A stretch of DNA of 64,000 nt. It comes from Metabacillus malikii (lineage in GTDB: Bacteria > Bacillota > Bacilli > Bacillales > Bacillaceae). The position numbers and the translations under genes are program-made. The stretch's first letter is position 1. Each line of letters opens with the position of its first letter. Where the stretch lies: NCBI RefSeq assembly GCF_030813355.1, contig NZ_JAUSUD010000004.1, forward strand, positions 186,001 to 250,000. Direction: 5' to 3'. Below, piece after piece: positions 8,560-17,881 of the stretch. The notes below the pieces were generated by a model, which saw only the letters and a program-made list of their open reading frames with translations, was not told the DNA's origin and made no database searches.

Positions 8560-9970
8560 TTGCCTCCTTCCTTAATTTGATTCTGACAGTTGTTCCTTTA
8601 CCAGGCATTGAATTTATTTCAAATTTGCTTTCCTTTTGAAACAAACGGAGACGGTCCATTACATTTCTCATACCGATACCTGTTGAGTGACCTGACCCTT
8701 GAAGTACCTCTGCATCTTTATCATTGAGAAGTCGGTGAATCGTAGTTTTGTCCATACCAATACCGTTGTCAGATACTTCTATGACGACAAAATCATTTGC
8801 TTCATATATTTTAAGTTCTATAACTGCTCCTTCTGCCATGTGTTCGATTCCGTGTATAAACGCATTTTCAACTACTGGTTGTAATGTTAGACATGGAATT
8901 GGAATGGCAAGACATTTCGTGTCGATTTTTTCCCTGAATTCAACACGGTCGCCAAAACGGGTCTGTTGAATGAAAAAATATTCCTTAACGATTTTTACTT
9001 CATCCCTTAAATATGTTTGCCTATCAAGACTACCAATGTTGTAGCGTAGTAACGTTGACATCGATGAAATAAGCTCACTTGTGTTTTCAGCCCCTTCGAT
9101 AAAGGCTGTTTTTGAAATCGTATTTAACGTATTAAAAAGAAAATGGGGATTGATTTGATTTTGGAGGCTTTTAAGTTCCATTTCCTTTAGCAATTGTGCT
9201 AATTTCGCTTTTTCTTCGATTTCACTCATTGAAGCAAGTATATTTTGCTTCATTTCATTAAATGTTTTTGTTAAAAACCAAAGCTCGTCCTTTCTTGAGA
9301 CAACAACATCTTCCACATTATAGCGTCGCGCGGATATTTCTTTTGCTGCATTAGTAAGCTTGGCAATCGTTCGCGTAATTCCAGTTGAAAACCAAAGCGC
9401 AAATAATATGCTAATGAGGATGAGTAAAACAATTAATGATAAACTAAATAGTTTCGTATACTTTATTTTTTCATCGCTGATCTTTGCTATTTTCTGATAT
9501 GTTGTTAGGTTTTCGTTGATAATGTCGAGCGTTAACTCATGTATATAGATAGATGTACGATTTGCTTCTTGAAGATGAAATGAGTATGCTTCAATATCCT
9601 GCTTTGTCACAGCTTCAACGGTATTCGTTACACTTTCAAGAAAACTCGATATGATATTGATATAGTTTTTTGACTTGACTCCATGATTTTCTTTCAGTTG
9701 AAATGTTTTTTTAAGCTGGATAAGTTTCTGTTTATTTTTCTCAAGAGTGTTTAGGTTTTCTTGTAATGGTTCATGAACATAAATTTGTAATGTATCAAAG
9801 GTTTGAGTTGTTTGATTAGTTAATTGATTTAATAAGAACTGTGATTGTTCATTTTCTTTATACAGCCCGATTACGTTTTCGTTGCTCTGCTCACGTATTA
9901 AAAAGATAATAACGAACAGTAACAGTATCGTTGCAAAATAGATAAGGAGTTTTGTTCTAAGTTTAATCAT
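8549..9970 (-). CDS. YesM/LytS-type sensor histidine kinase
   Basis: A 473-residue membrane kinase: helix 8-26, extracellular region about 27-172, helix 173-195, HAMP about 196-250, His_kinase domain with NQINPHFLFNTLN (phospho-acceptor His276), then HATPase with LQPVVENAFIHG (N box) and SDNGIGM (G box). This architecture is that of the YesM family, paired with AraC-type regulators such as the next gene. It overlaps the upstream sensor gene (ATGA) and the downstream regulator gene, so the three are translationally coupled. The extracellular domain probably contacts the binding protein encoded just upstream. Confidence 0.93.
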   Translation of the reverse strand: MIKLRTKLLIYFATILLLFVIIFLIREQSNENVIGLYKENEQSQFLLNQLTNQTTQTFDTLQIYVHEPLQENLNTLEKNKQKLIQLKKTFQLKENHGVKSKNYINIISSFLESVTNTVEAVTKQDIEAYSFHLQEANRTSIYIHELTLDIINENLTTYQKIAKISDEKIKYTKLFSLSLIVLLILISILFALWFSTGITRTIAKLTNAAKEISARRYNVEDVVVSRKDELWFLTKTFNEMKQNILASMSEIEEKAKLAQLLKEMELKSLQNQINPHFLFNTLNTISKTAFIEGAENTSELISSMSTLLRYNIGSLDRQTYLRDEVKIVKEYFFIQQTRFGDRVEFREKIDTKCLAIPIPCLTLQPVVENAFIHGIEHMAEGAVIELKIYEANDFVVIEVSDNGIGMDKTTIHRLLNDKDAEVLQGSGHSTGIGMRNVMDRLRLFQKESKFEINSMPGKGTTVRIKLRKEANDD

Positions 9971-10953
9971 GATGAACCACCCTGCTCGACATGTGGAGAA
10001 CGAATAATTGATGATTCCGTATGTGTGACATCATGAATTAGCTTACCGTTCATTACTTCTAGCATTGTTTCGATACTGTGAAAGCCCATCTCATATGGGT
10101 GCTGCTCAACAATTGCATCAATGTCTCCATTTCGCAACAACGTCATATTTTCATCAATCGGGTCAAAGGTGATTACATACATATCGTTTTGTTTTTGTAA
10201 TGATTTAGCTGCGGATACAATTCCTAAGCCGTTATACGAACTTGTTCCATAAAATGCTGTAATATCATTGTGTTTAATAAGCATATCGTATGCAGTCTCT
10301 TCTGCTTCCACTCGTGATATTTTTGATTCTTTAATTGCAACAATTTCGATCCCTTTCTCTTTTTCGACAATATCTTTAAAGCCTTGAACTCTCTGCATAT
10401 GGTGTGGATTTTCTAAGCTGGCGGTTATAATCCCTACGGTAGCTTTACCATTTGTATCCTCGACTAATGCCTTCCCTGCCAGTTGCCCAGCTTCATAGTT
10501 ATCGGATCCGATATAGGCATGCCGTTTGCTATCTGGTGAATCTGTATCAATTGTTATGACAGGGATATTTTGTGATTCAGCTTGATTAATTAATGCTGTA
10601 AAGCTTTCATTGAGACCTTGAACAATAATCCCGTCCACTTTTGATTTGATCGCTTTATCAATAAGCATTAGTTGTTCCTCTGGGTTGGAGCGCTCTGGAC
10701 CGATGTATTCAACATGAACGTTGTGCTTTGACGCTGCAGCTTTTGCACCATCACCTACAAGCTGCCAATATTCATGCTGCATCTCTTCAACAATTAAGGC
10801 AAAATGATATTTTGGTAAAGATGCTTTTGGTGAGAGAGCACTTTCAAGCTTTTTTGTGTGTGTCTGAACTTGATTAAATAAATAAAACGAAATGATAATT
10901 GTTAAGATACTTAATGTGATAAGTATGAAATAAATGATTGGTTTACGTTTCAT
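9967..10953 (-). CDS. Membrane-anchored periplasmic-binding-type sugar sensor
   Basis: A 328-residue protein with an uncleaved-looking N-terminal helix (6-27), no lipobox, and a RbsB-type type-I binding fold (YHFALIVEEM, EQLMLIDKAIKSKVDGIIVQG, IPVITIDTDSPDS, YIGSDNYEAGQLAGKAL, VITFDPIDEN). It overlaps the YesM-type kinase gene by 4 bases. In Firmicutes, such anchored binding proteins work as the ligand-sensing part of three-component systems (for example XylFII-LytS-YesN), rather than as transport proteins. A monosaccharide such as xylose would fit the neighbouring XylE-type porter, but the ligand is not shown by sequence. The start follows TAGGTGG. Confidence 0.85.
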   Translation of the reverse strand: MKRKPIIYFILITLSILTIIISFYLFNQVQTHTKKLESALSPKASLPKYHFALIVEEMQHEYWQLVGDGAKAAASKHNVHVEYIGPERSNPEEQLMLIDKAIKSKVDGIIVQGLNESFTALINQAESQNIPVITIDTDSPDSKRHAYIGSDNYEAGQLAGKALVEDTNGKATVGIITASLENPHHMQRVQGFKDIVEKEKGIEIVAIKESKISRVEAEETAYDMLIKHNDITAFYGTSSYNGLGIVSAAKSLQKQNDMYVITFDPIDENMTLLRNGDIDAIVEQHPYEMGFHSIETMLEVMNGKLIHDVTHTESSIIRSPHVEQGGSS

Positions 10954-11036
10954 TAGACCACCTAACTTATTTGGTTTTCCCTTCTAGATAATAGATGAAA
11001 TTGTCTGAAATAAGCAAGGGTAAAGTAAGGAGTCAT

Positions 11037-12101
11037 CTATTTTTGAAACCAATCTGCTCGTTCAATGTGTGCGAACGGAATCACGGTATCGATAACACCG
11101 TTAACGGTTTGAAGAGCAATATTTTCACCCTTCAGCCAATTTGAGAAGCTGATTTTTGTATGTGGTTGGTCTCCCCCAATGGCAAGCCATGCTTCTAATG
11201 GCTGAGGGAAATAGGCTGACGTATGGATAGTCCCTGCCCAGCTCCCGTAAAGTTTTGAAAACACACCTTTATTTGTATCATTTAAGAGTCTAAATGCTTC
11301 TTCACCACTTAAATTCATTTTTTGTTGTTCATCAACTATTTCCAAACGTTTTTTAGAATCATCAAGAATGTGACGATTTTCTTCAGTCAGGATTTTGAAA
11401 TGATTTGTACATGAATATCCTTCTCGAACTGCAATTTTGCGTGGTGAAGTTTCAACAATCATTGGCGATGCACAGGTTTTATCAAATAAGACATAGCTAA
11501 ACGAACCGCGATGTGGGATTTCGTTCAGAAATGCAACTGCATCCGAAACAGTTGCACAACATTCAAGAATAAGCCTGCCAATCATATGACAAACAAAGCC
11601 GTCACCTGGGCGTTTTCTATTCATAAAGGTGTATCCCATTGATAAGCCTTTTTCGTTCATGCCATCACTTCTGCCGGTGATTTTCTGAGTAAAACCAATT
11701 GTCGCAAATCCGCCATCTGTTGGCTGAAATAGAACGTAACGACCGTCATATGTTTTAGGATGGTAATCATAATTACGAATCATATAATCGCGTCCGACAT
11801 AAATAGAACAACCTGATCGTGTCAGGTTCACCCGGTATCCACCGAATTCCTGTAATACCTTTTCCATTGGCCATTTTAATGCATCTTGTAAGCCTAAAAA
11901 TTCGTTCCAAATAAACGGTGCCCACTTTTCGATTGCTTGCTTTGCTTCATTTATATCAATTGTGAATTTTGGTCTTCGCATCTTCCATTGCTGCTCACGA
12001 TTTTTGACGAGAATCGAATCTAGGATTTGCTCTCCTTGTAAATAACCAAAATCATAATGTGTGTTACGTGCTTGAATGATGTTCACATGTATATTCTTCA
12101 A
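11037..12101 (-). CDS. C45-family autoproteolytic hydrolase/acyltransferase
   Basis: A 354-residue Ntn-hydrolase-like protein of the C45 (acyl-CoA:6-aminopenicillanate acyltransferase-type) family. The likely nucleophile is Cys98 in TRSGCSIYVGRD, followed by MIRNYDYHP, which is the usual arrangement; GRSDGMNEKGLSMGYTFM and the ASPMIVETSPRKIAV strand also fit. Autocleavage before Cys98 would expose the catalytic amine. The substrate, probably an amide or lactam, is unknown. The start is TTG with GGAGG 7 bases upstream. It is separated from the sensor operon by 83 bases, so it may be co-transcribed with it. Confidence 0.78.
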   Translation of the reverse strand: MKNIHVNIIQARNTHYDFGYLQGEQILDSILVKNREQQWKMRRPKFTIDINEAKQAIEKWAPFIWNEFLGLQDALKWPMEKVLQEFGGYRVNLTRSGCSIYVGRDYMIRNYDYHPKTYDGRYVLFQPTDGGFATIGFTQKITGRSDGMNEKGLSMGYTFMNRKRPGDGFVCHMIGRLILECCATVSDAVAFLNEIPHRGSFSYVLFDKTCASPMIVETSPRKIAVREGYSCTNHFKILTEENRHILDDSKKRLEIVDEQQKMNLSGEEAFRLLNDTNKGVFSKLYGSWAGTIHTSAYFPQPLEAWLAIGGDQPHTKISFSNWLKGENIALQTVNGVIDTVIPFAHIERADWFQK

Positions 12102-12127
12102 TTCTTTGCCTCCGGATGATGGTTGAG

Positions 12128-12154
12128 GAAGCGTGGGGACGGTTCTTGTGCTTC
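12128..12154 (+). repeat. Solitary REP-like monomer
   Basis: GAAGCGTGGGGACGGTTC followed by TTGTGCTTC: the complete 27-bp monomer, able to fold with GAAGC/GCTTC arms. It is 26 bases upstream of the C45 gene start, one of the few copies not at a gene end. Confidence 0.8.
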
Positions 12155-12401
12155 CTTTATATAGATAAGGATATATGGAATTAGTGGAAAAGGAAAGTAA
12201 CGAAGACTTTAAAAAAAGTTCTAATATAAATTAAAAGTTTACCTAGTAACAAGGATGATGTTTTGTTGCTTTCCTTTACGGTATACAAACTTCATTCATA
12301 TAGGGTGTAGTTATCATTATACTAGCATACTGTAGGGGGCATAATTGATAACGTTTGAAGCTTCTGTTGATTTGTTGTTATAATATTGTGTTTCCTCTCA
12401 A

Positions 12402-12912
12402 GAAGCACAGGGACGGTTCTTCCGCTTCCTTTTTCATAATAAAGGAAGCAGGAGAACTGTCCGAGACCATTGAAAAAGTATTCTTATTAGAAAAATAGAA
12501 TTTATCGCACAAAGTTGACGTTCAGTTTGATTACAGCACGAGTACTCGCTTTCCGCGGGGTGGGTGCTGAGCCTGTCTAGCTCCGGCGGCTATCGACTAT
12601 CAAACTTCAGGTCACCTCCCTACGATAAGTCATCATCGATTCGCCATACGGCTCATCGTGATTCCTTTATCTCAGTCGATGCCCCTCCAGTTTGTACGTC
12701 GATGGGCAAGCCGCCTACGCTTTTCGTACTCCTCAGCGCAAACGCCTGCGGGGTCTCAGCTCTCCCACTCATCCCGCAGGAGGTCTCGCAATCAGCTCCA
12801 ACCAAACTATACGGAGGATAAGCACATTAAATGTACAATAAATTGTTTAAGAGTTTATACTTATCTGAAATCAGTATACTTTTTCAGTGGCTTCGAACCG
12901 TCCCTCTGCTTC
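12402..12912 (+). repeat. REP monomer plus composite REP-ended repeat, long form, copy 2
   Basis: A monomer (12402-12428, GAAGCACAGGGACGGTTC to GCTTC) is followed after 16 bases by the composite element 12445-12912, nearly identical to copy 1 including its extra middle block. The monomer and the facing end form a long inverted repeat with AAGGAAGC/GCTTCCTT in the centre. The right end stops 8 bases from the TAA of the YdhK gene. The intervening 12160-12400 shows nothing coding. Confidence 0.85.
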
Positions 12913-12920
12913 CATGCTGC

Positions 12921-13460
12921 TTACAAAGGTTCTAGTTCCTCCTCGGTAAGCCATTTATGGTTTGTTGCCTTTTGTCCGTCAGGTGTTGTGAAGTTTACCA
13001 TATAAACGGTTGTCTCTGTAGATGAGATAATTTCTTGTTCTGTTCCTTCCATGCCCATCATATGATTAGCGGATGTTTTAGCTTTCTCTCCCCGTTGTAA
13101 TGTCTCTTCTCCTACATCGATGAGTTCTTCATGAATAATCCATTTATGATTTTCAACTCTTGGGTGGGCATTATCTGAAGGTGTATAGGAAGTGACGTAT
13201 GCTGTTGTTTCATAGGCGCCAACGATTTCTACTTCTACACCCATCATCATTTCCCCCATATGGTCTGTTTTGCTTTTTGCTTTACTACCAACTGGATAGG
13301 TTGGGTTCTCTGCTACTTTTAAATCGCTAGGAACATCACTTGAACCTTGTAAAATCATATGGGAATGGTCCATCTCTTCCATTTGCTGATTTGCACATGC
13401 TGTTAAGAAAATTGTTATGACCAATAGAAAAAATTGTGTAAAGCTTAGCTTGTTTGTCAA
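12921..13460 (-). CDS. ydhK: YdhK-family lipoprotein (DUF1541)
   Basis: A 179-residue lipoprotein: signal helix ending in the lipobox LTAC (Cys21), a short Met/His-rich stretch (MEEMDHSHM), then two tandem DUF1541 repeats of about 60 residues. Each repeat has YPVGSKAKSKTDHM or RGEKAKTSANHM, a strand ending TTAYVTSYTP or TTVYMVNFTTP, and NHKWIIHEEL or NHKWLTEEEL. YdhK-like proteins are surface lipoproteins of unknown function; Met/His content suggests possible metal contact, which is inference. It sits between two composite repeats and is probably its own transcription unit. Confidence 0.85.
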   Translation of the reverse strand: MTNKLSFTQFFLLVITIFLTACANQQMEEMDHSHMILQGSSDVPSDLKVAENPTYPVGSKAKSKTDHMGEMMMGVEVEIVGAYETTAYVTSYTPSDNAHPRVENHKWIIHEELIDVGEETLQRGEKAKTSANHMMGMEGTEQEIISSTETTVYMVNFTTPDGQKATNHKWLTEEELEPL

Positions 13461-13529
13461 TGTGTAAACTCCTTTAATAATTATTATTCATATAATAGTT
13501 TGGACATTATTAATCGTAGGAATACGTAG

Positions 13530-13885
13530 GAAGCGCGGGGACGGTTCTTTCTGCTTCCTTTTCACAAGAAAAGAAAGCAGGAGAACCGTCCGAGACCATT
13601 GAAAAAGTATTCTTATTAGAAAAATAGAATTTATCGCACAAAGTTGACGTTCAGTTTGATTTCCGCTGCAGTACTCGCTTTCCGCGGGGTGGGTGCTGAG
13701 CCTCCTCAGCGCAAACGCCTGCGGGGTCTCAGCTCTCCCACTCATCCCGCAGGAGTCTCGCACTTCCGCTCCAACCAAACTATACGGAGGATAAGCACAT
13801 TAAATGTACAATAAATTGTTTAAGAGTTTATACTTATCTGAAATCAGTATACTTTTTCAGTGGCTTCGAACCGTCCCTCTGCTTC
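13530..13885 (+). repeat. REP monomer plus composite REP-ended repeat, short form, copy 3
   Basis: A monomer at 13530-13557 and the composite element 13573-13885 (313 bp). It has the same ends and flanking core as copies 1 and 2 but lacks their 150-bp middle block. Its last two bases (TC on plus) with the next A make the TGA stop of the YesL gene. Confidence 0.85.
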
Positions 13886-14492
13886 ATAGTTTTTTGAAGG
13901 TTTGGTGGGAGAACCACATGATGTTGAGGGCAAGGAGGCTGGTTGCTAGTAATGGGATGAGTCCTGAGATGTACCAGTATATGCAAAGTAGGATAGTGGT
14001 TGTAAAGATGATGACAAGGGTTGATGATAGCTGTGATAGGCCAATAAGTAGAGAAAATTTTAGGTATTGAAAAAATTTTAGTTTAAAATGTACATAAACA
14101 GGAAAGAAATTTAATAAAGTAATGAAGTAAAGCAAACTTATGCAAATCATGATCGCATGGAATATTTGAAATAGTAGATTTGAAGATGACATCTGAAAAA
14201 AGATGATTTCAAATCTTAAAAATATGCCAATAGTGAGAAAAATTATTCCAAATAGATTTGCTTTAATAAATTCCTGACGATAAGTGTTCCAAAATATACG
14301 GAAGGTTGTTTGTTCTTCATTTCCGGTAATCCATTTCCGGATGAGAGTGAATAAACTAACAGTAGCCGGCATAATACCGAAAATACCTAACCCTAAAAGG
14401 GTGAAAAGCATCCAGAGCAAATTGGCGTATACAAGCTTAATCATCCATTCACCTACAAAATTAATTACATTGATTACTCCACTTCGTTGCAT
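13884..14492 (-). CDS. yesL: YesL-family membrane protein (DUF624)
   Basis: A 202-residue protein with five to six hydrophobic helices and the DUF624 start pattern (LLWMLFTLLGLGIFGIMPA around 24-45, then an amphipathic FRIFWNTYRQEF segment). YesL proteins regularly accompany carbohydrate ABC transporters of the MsmEFG/YesOPQ type; their role is not settled. Here it follows the second permease by 27 bases with AAAGGGTG as ribosome site, so it is the last gene of the transport operon. The stop codon uses two bases of the adjoining repeat. Confidence 0.82.
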   Translation of the reverse strand: MQRSGVINVINFVGEWMIKLVYANLLWMLFTLLGLGIFGIMPATVSLFTLIRKWITGNEEQTTFRIFWNTYRQEFIKANLFGIIFLTIGIFLRFEIIFFQMSSSNLLFQIFHAIMICISLLYFITLLNFFPVYVHFKLKFFQYLKFSLLIGLSQLSSTLVIIFTTTILLCIYWYISGLIPLLATSLLALNIMWFSHQTFKKL

Positions 14493-14519
14493 GGACGTTT
14501 CACCCTTTCTGTTATTGTT

Positions 14520-15395
14520 TTAACCCTTTACTGCACCAATTGCTACACTGCCGATAATCCGTTTTGAGAATATCGCAAAGACGATTATGATTGGCAATAC
14601 TGATAGTGCAACACCCAAATATTGCACACCATAATTTGTTCCGTAGTACCCTTGCAGAAGCTGTACTAATAGTGGCAACGGATACTTATCGTTTGTAAAT
14701 AATAATACTAATGGTCCCATAAAGTTATTCCAGGAACCGATAAAGGTAAAAATCCCTAATGCAGCAAGGGCTGGCATAAGCATAGGTAAAATAATCCGGT
14801 TAAATGTTTTAAATTCACCAGCACCGTCTACTCTAGCTGATTCAATGACTTCATCAGGAATTGTACTATCAATAAACTGTTTGACAAAGAAAACGGCAAA
14901 GGCATTAGCCGCTGCAGGCAAAATGAGTGCTGCGTACGTATCAATTAAATTTAGAATATACATTATTCGAAATGTCCCAACTAAGCCTAGCTGTTGAGGG
15001 ACCATCATCGTTGCAAGCACGAAGATGAAAAGAAACTTTTTCCCTTTAAATTTGTATTTTGCGAAGCCATATGCATTTAAGGCACCGAAATATAATGTTA
15101 AAGCAGTTGAACAGCAAGCAATGATTAAGCTATTAATAAAGCCACGCCAAATATTGACGTTTTCATTCATAGATTGGTAGTTTTCTATTAATGCGTTACC
15201 AGGTAAAAAGATAAATTTTGAAGCGATATCTGCATTTGTATGTGTACCATAAATAAGCATGATATAGAATGGGATGATACAAATTATCGCAAAGCATATG
15301 AGAAAAACGTGTACGATGACATGGCTAAGCTTAATTTTTCGCTTGTTCGATTTAATTTCTGTTACCGATGTTGCCAGTGAAAGATTTCGCGACAT
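14520..15395 (-). CDS. Carbohydrate ABC transporter permease, MsmG/YesQ type
   Basis: A 291-residue permease with six helices and the EAA loop around 190-210 (ESARVDGAGEFKTFNRIILP) that docks the ATPase. The N-terminal helix (27-48) ends in IPFYIMLIYGTHTN, typical of the MalG-like subunit. AAAGGAGG precedes the ATG. It lies 14 bases after the first permease gene. No ATPase gene is nearby; these CUT1 systems usually share a multi-purpose MsmX-type ATPase encoded elsewhere. Confidence 0.9.
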   Translation of the reverse strand: MSRNLSLATSVTEIKSNKRKIKLSHVIVHVFLICFAIICIIPFYIMLIYGTHTNADIASKFIFLPGNALIENYQSMNENVNIWRGFINSLIIACCSTALTLYFGALNAYGFAKYKFKGKKFLFIFVLATMMVPQQLGLVGTFRIMYILNLIDTYAALILPAAANAFAVFFVKQFIDSTIPDEVIESARVDGAGEFKTFNRIILPMLMPALAALGIFTFIGSWNNFMGPLVLLFTNDKYPLPLLVQLLQGYYGTNYGVQYLGVALSVLPIIIVFAIFSKRIIGSVAIGAVKG

Positions 15396-15409
15396 TTTGC
15401 AAACCTCCT

Positions 15410-16309
15410 TTAATTCGATTCACCCTTCGTTCTTCGGTTCATTAAAGTAAACGATAAGATGGAGAAAATGACAATGACAAGGAATAACCCGAAGGCAATT
15501 GCAGAACCGTAGCCATACTGATACCTTGTAAATGCTGTTTCATATAAATACATGACACTTGTTAACGTGGCATGATCCGGGTTACCGGTACCGTTCGTTA
15601 GTGTAAAAGGCTGGTCAAAAATTTGCATGCCACCAATGATTGAAGTAACGATTTGGAATAAGATGATTGGTCTTAGTAAAGGAAGTGTGATATGGAAAAA
15701 TACTTTCACTTTGGAAGCGCCATCAATTTCCGCAGCTTCTAATAAATCTCGTGAGATACCTTGTAGGCCTGCGATGTAAATAATCATTGAGTAACCAAAA
15801 TATTGCCAAAATAAAATCGATGATACGAGTATTCTCATAAACATTGGCTTATCTGCCCAGTTAATTGGGTCTGAAATAAAGCCAAGAGTCATTAATAATT
15901 GATTAAAGCTACCTGTTTGCCAACTGAAGATTAACGCAACTAATAGTCCTAAAGAAGCAGCAGTTACAATGTTTGGAAAGAAAAATACAGCCCGGAACAA
16001 ACTCTTCCCTTTGACAAATTTTTCATGTAATATAACAGCGAGTACAAGACTGACAGTAAGCTGTGGGATGACGGAGACGCCCCAGATTAGCAATGTATTA
16101 CCTAGTGACTTATAGAAGAAATAATCACTAAACAATCGTTGATAGTTTTCAAAGCCGATTAAAGCCGGATTGCCAAAACCATCCCAGTTTGTAAAGCTTA
16201 GATACAACGAATACAAAATCGGATATAATCCGAATACGATGAAAACGATAAAAAACGGAGCGATAAATATATATCCATAATGATTTTTTTGTAATGTCCT
16301 TGAGAACAT
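15410..16309 (-). CDS. Carbohydrate ABC transporter permease, MsmF/YesP type
   Basis: A 299-residue MalF-like permease with six helices. Seen are FGLYPILYSLYLSF in helix 1, a long first loop with GFENYQRLF, and the EAA loop AAEIDGASKVKVFFHITLPLL at about 205-225. The ATG at 16309 follows AAAGGGGGAAGG; the in-frame extension upstream lacks a ribosome site. It is the second gene of the binding protein-permease-permease-YesL operon, 54 bases after the binding-protein stop. Confidence 0.9.
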   Translation of the reverse strand: MFSRTLQKNHYGYIFIAPFFIVFIVFGLYPILYSLYLSFTNWDGFGNPALIGFENYQRLFSDYFFYKSLGNTLLIWGVSVIPQLTVSLVLAVILHEKFVKGKSLFRAVFFFPNIVTAASLGLLVALIFSWQTGSFNQLLMTLGFISDPINWADKPMFMRILVSSILFWQYFGYSMIIYIAGLQGISRDLLEAAEIDGASKVKVFFHITLPLLRPIILFQIVTSIIGGMQIFDQPFTLTNGTGNPDHATLTSVMYLYETAFTRYQYGYGSAIAFGLFLVIVIFSILSFTLMNRRTKGESN

Positions 16310-16363
16310 ATCCCTTCCCCCTTTGGTGCAGCTTTCCATAAAATACTGCAGCGGTGGTTTCGT

Positions 16364-17635
16364 TTACTTCACGTCAATTTCCGGGAAATTCTGGCCCACT
16401 TCAGTCTTAAATGTGTTCAGCATAGATTCCTTTGTTTTTAAGCGGCCATTTAAAAAGTCGTTCACCTTTTCATCCCATAACTTATTGATGTCATTGTCAT
16501 ATTTTGACTGTGGTGCTGACGGTACTTGTTCCCCTGCTTCTACGAAGAACTCAAAATATTTTTGTCCCCCTAGAAAATCTGACGTTAGATTTGGTGCTAG
16601 CTGTTCATCTATTTCTTTATTACTCAAGAAATATTGTTGACTAGTTGCTAATTCGGTAAGAAATTCTTCATCCGTTGTATAAAACTTCATAAATTCCCAT
16701 GCAAGGTCTTTATTTTTACTATTGTTGTACATTGCTAGATATGTTCCACCACTGCTAAATGACTTTGGTCCATGTGCTAAGCCCCATAGTCCTGTGGTTT
16801 CAGGAGCATTTTTTTCGAAAATGTAAGGGAGCCCCCAGGTTGGCTCAGCGTAAAACATGACGGAACCCTTTTGCATCGATGCTGTCCATGCAGGTCCCCA
16901 TACTTCATACTTTGCTTCAACATTGTTATCACGTGCTTCCCTTACGATATCGAGCTGATTAATCCTAACCTCATCGATCACAAGTTTTCCGTCAACAACC
17001 CATGGTTCTTTAATATTCGAGCTTTCGACTATATTGATGTCAGCCCAGCTTGATAAGGCATGAACTTCACCATTACTCTCCTTATAAACCTTTTTACCAA
17101 TCTCCATTACTTTATCCCAGCTAGAAATAAGTTCACTTACTTCTTTGGGGTCATCTGTACCTAAGTATTGCTTCGTTAAATCGCGACGATAAAAGAAGCC
17201 ACCTGGTGTACCTTGGTACCCTAAGCCGCGAACAACCCCTTCTTCATCCCTTTCAATATCTTGAATGTATGGGAATTGCTTATCCAGTATTTCCTCAGCA
17301 TTGTATGGCTCTTGTGATAAATTTTCGAGTCTAGGAATTTGTTTGATTTGTGGCCAATAGGCATTTTCTACAAAAAACACATCTGGTACATTTTTCTCAA
17401 CCTGTAAAACAGAAATAAGCTTTTGCACATAGTTATCATTATTAATAAACAGTAAATTGACATCAACATCAGGATTCCGTTCTTGAAATTTTTCAACGGC
17501 ATATTTCGCTTCATCTGTAAATGTCCAAATCGTTAATTCCTTCTTATCTTCGGAGGCGGAATTTGAACAACCAGATAGTATCAATGACACTACTAAACCA
17601 ATAACCATCGATAGAGAAAAGAGCCTTTTCTTCAC
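16364..17635 (-). CDS. Extracellular sugar-binding lipoprotein (family 1 SBP, YesO type)
   Basis: A 423-residue lipoprotein with signal peptide and lipobox LSGC (Cys22), then a MalE/UgpB-like fold: LTIWTFTDEAKYAVEKF, VPDVFFVENAYWPQI, GYQGTPGGFFYRRDL, GSVMFYAEPTWGLP, LAWEFMKFYTTDEEFL. It captures an oligosaccharide for the two permeases that follow. The ligand is unknown; aromatic and acidic residues in the cleft region suggest an uncharged sugar oligomer. The start is GTG after GGGTGG. A TATAAT box and a cre-like site lie upstream, suggesting repression by CcpA. Confidence 0.9.
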   Translation of the reverse strand: MKKRLFSLSMVIGLVVSLILSGCSNSASEDKKELTIWTFTDEAKYAVEKFQERNPDVDVNLLFINNDNYVQKLISVLQVEKNVPDVFFVENAYWPQIKQIPRLENLSQEPYNAEEILDKQFPYIQDIERDEEGVVRGLGYQGTPGGFFYRRDLTKQYLGTDDPKEVSELISSWDKVMEIGKKVYKESNGEVHALSSWADINIVESSNIKEPWVVDGKLVIDEVRINQLDIVREARDNNVEAKYEVWGPAWTASMQKGSVMFYAEPTWGLPYIFEKNAPETTGLWGLAHGPKSFSSGGTYLAMYNNSKNKDLAWEFMKFYTTDEEFLTELATSQQYFLSNKEIDEQLAPNLTSDFLGGQKYFEFFVEAGEQVPSAPQSKYDNDINKLWDEKVNDFLNGRLKTKESMLNTFKTEVGQNFPEIDVK

Positions 17636-17702
17636 GTTTGCACCACCCTTTTTAATGATTGGTTTTAGTTAAATACAATCTTTCGATTCATCACTCCTTT
17701 GT

Positions 17703-17737
17703 ATTATATTTAGTAGCAGATATTTAAAGCGCTTACA
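17703..17737 (-). promoter_or_regulatory. Promoter region with cre-like box for sugar transport operon
   Basis: Minus-strand TATAAT (17708-17703) lies 68 bases before the GTG start. TGTAAGCGCTTTAA (17737-17724), which matches cre at 13 of 14 positions and is palindromic, covers the expected -35 position. CcpA binding there would block RNA polymerase; this is inferred from sequence. Confidence 0.55.
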
Positions 17738-17881
17738 AATACTTAAACTTAAATTATCTGCTAAACTAAGTGGCTAGAATGTTCCAAGTTGTTAACCATG
17801 AATATTCTGCACCTCGAGTAAAAAGAACTTTGTTTACAGAAAAATTCACAAAACACATAGGCGTCTTTTCGACTACGATAG

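Noticed and set aside
13488-13778. Minus-strand 96-codon ORF in composite repeat copy 3
   Set aside because: Repeat-derived; the same peptide appears from the inverted copy at 53422.
12402-13885. CRISPR array
   Set aside because: The repeats are few, unequal in spacing and palindromic with long cores; no regular spacers and no cas genes are present.
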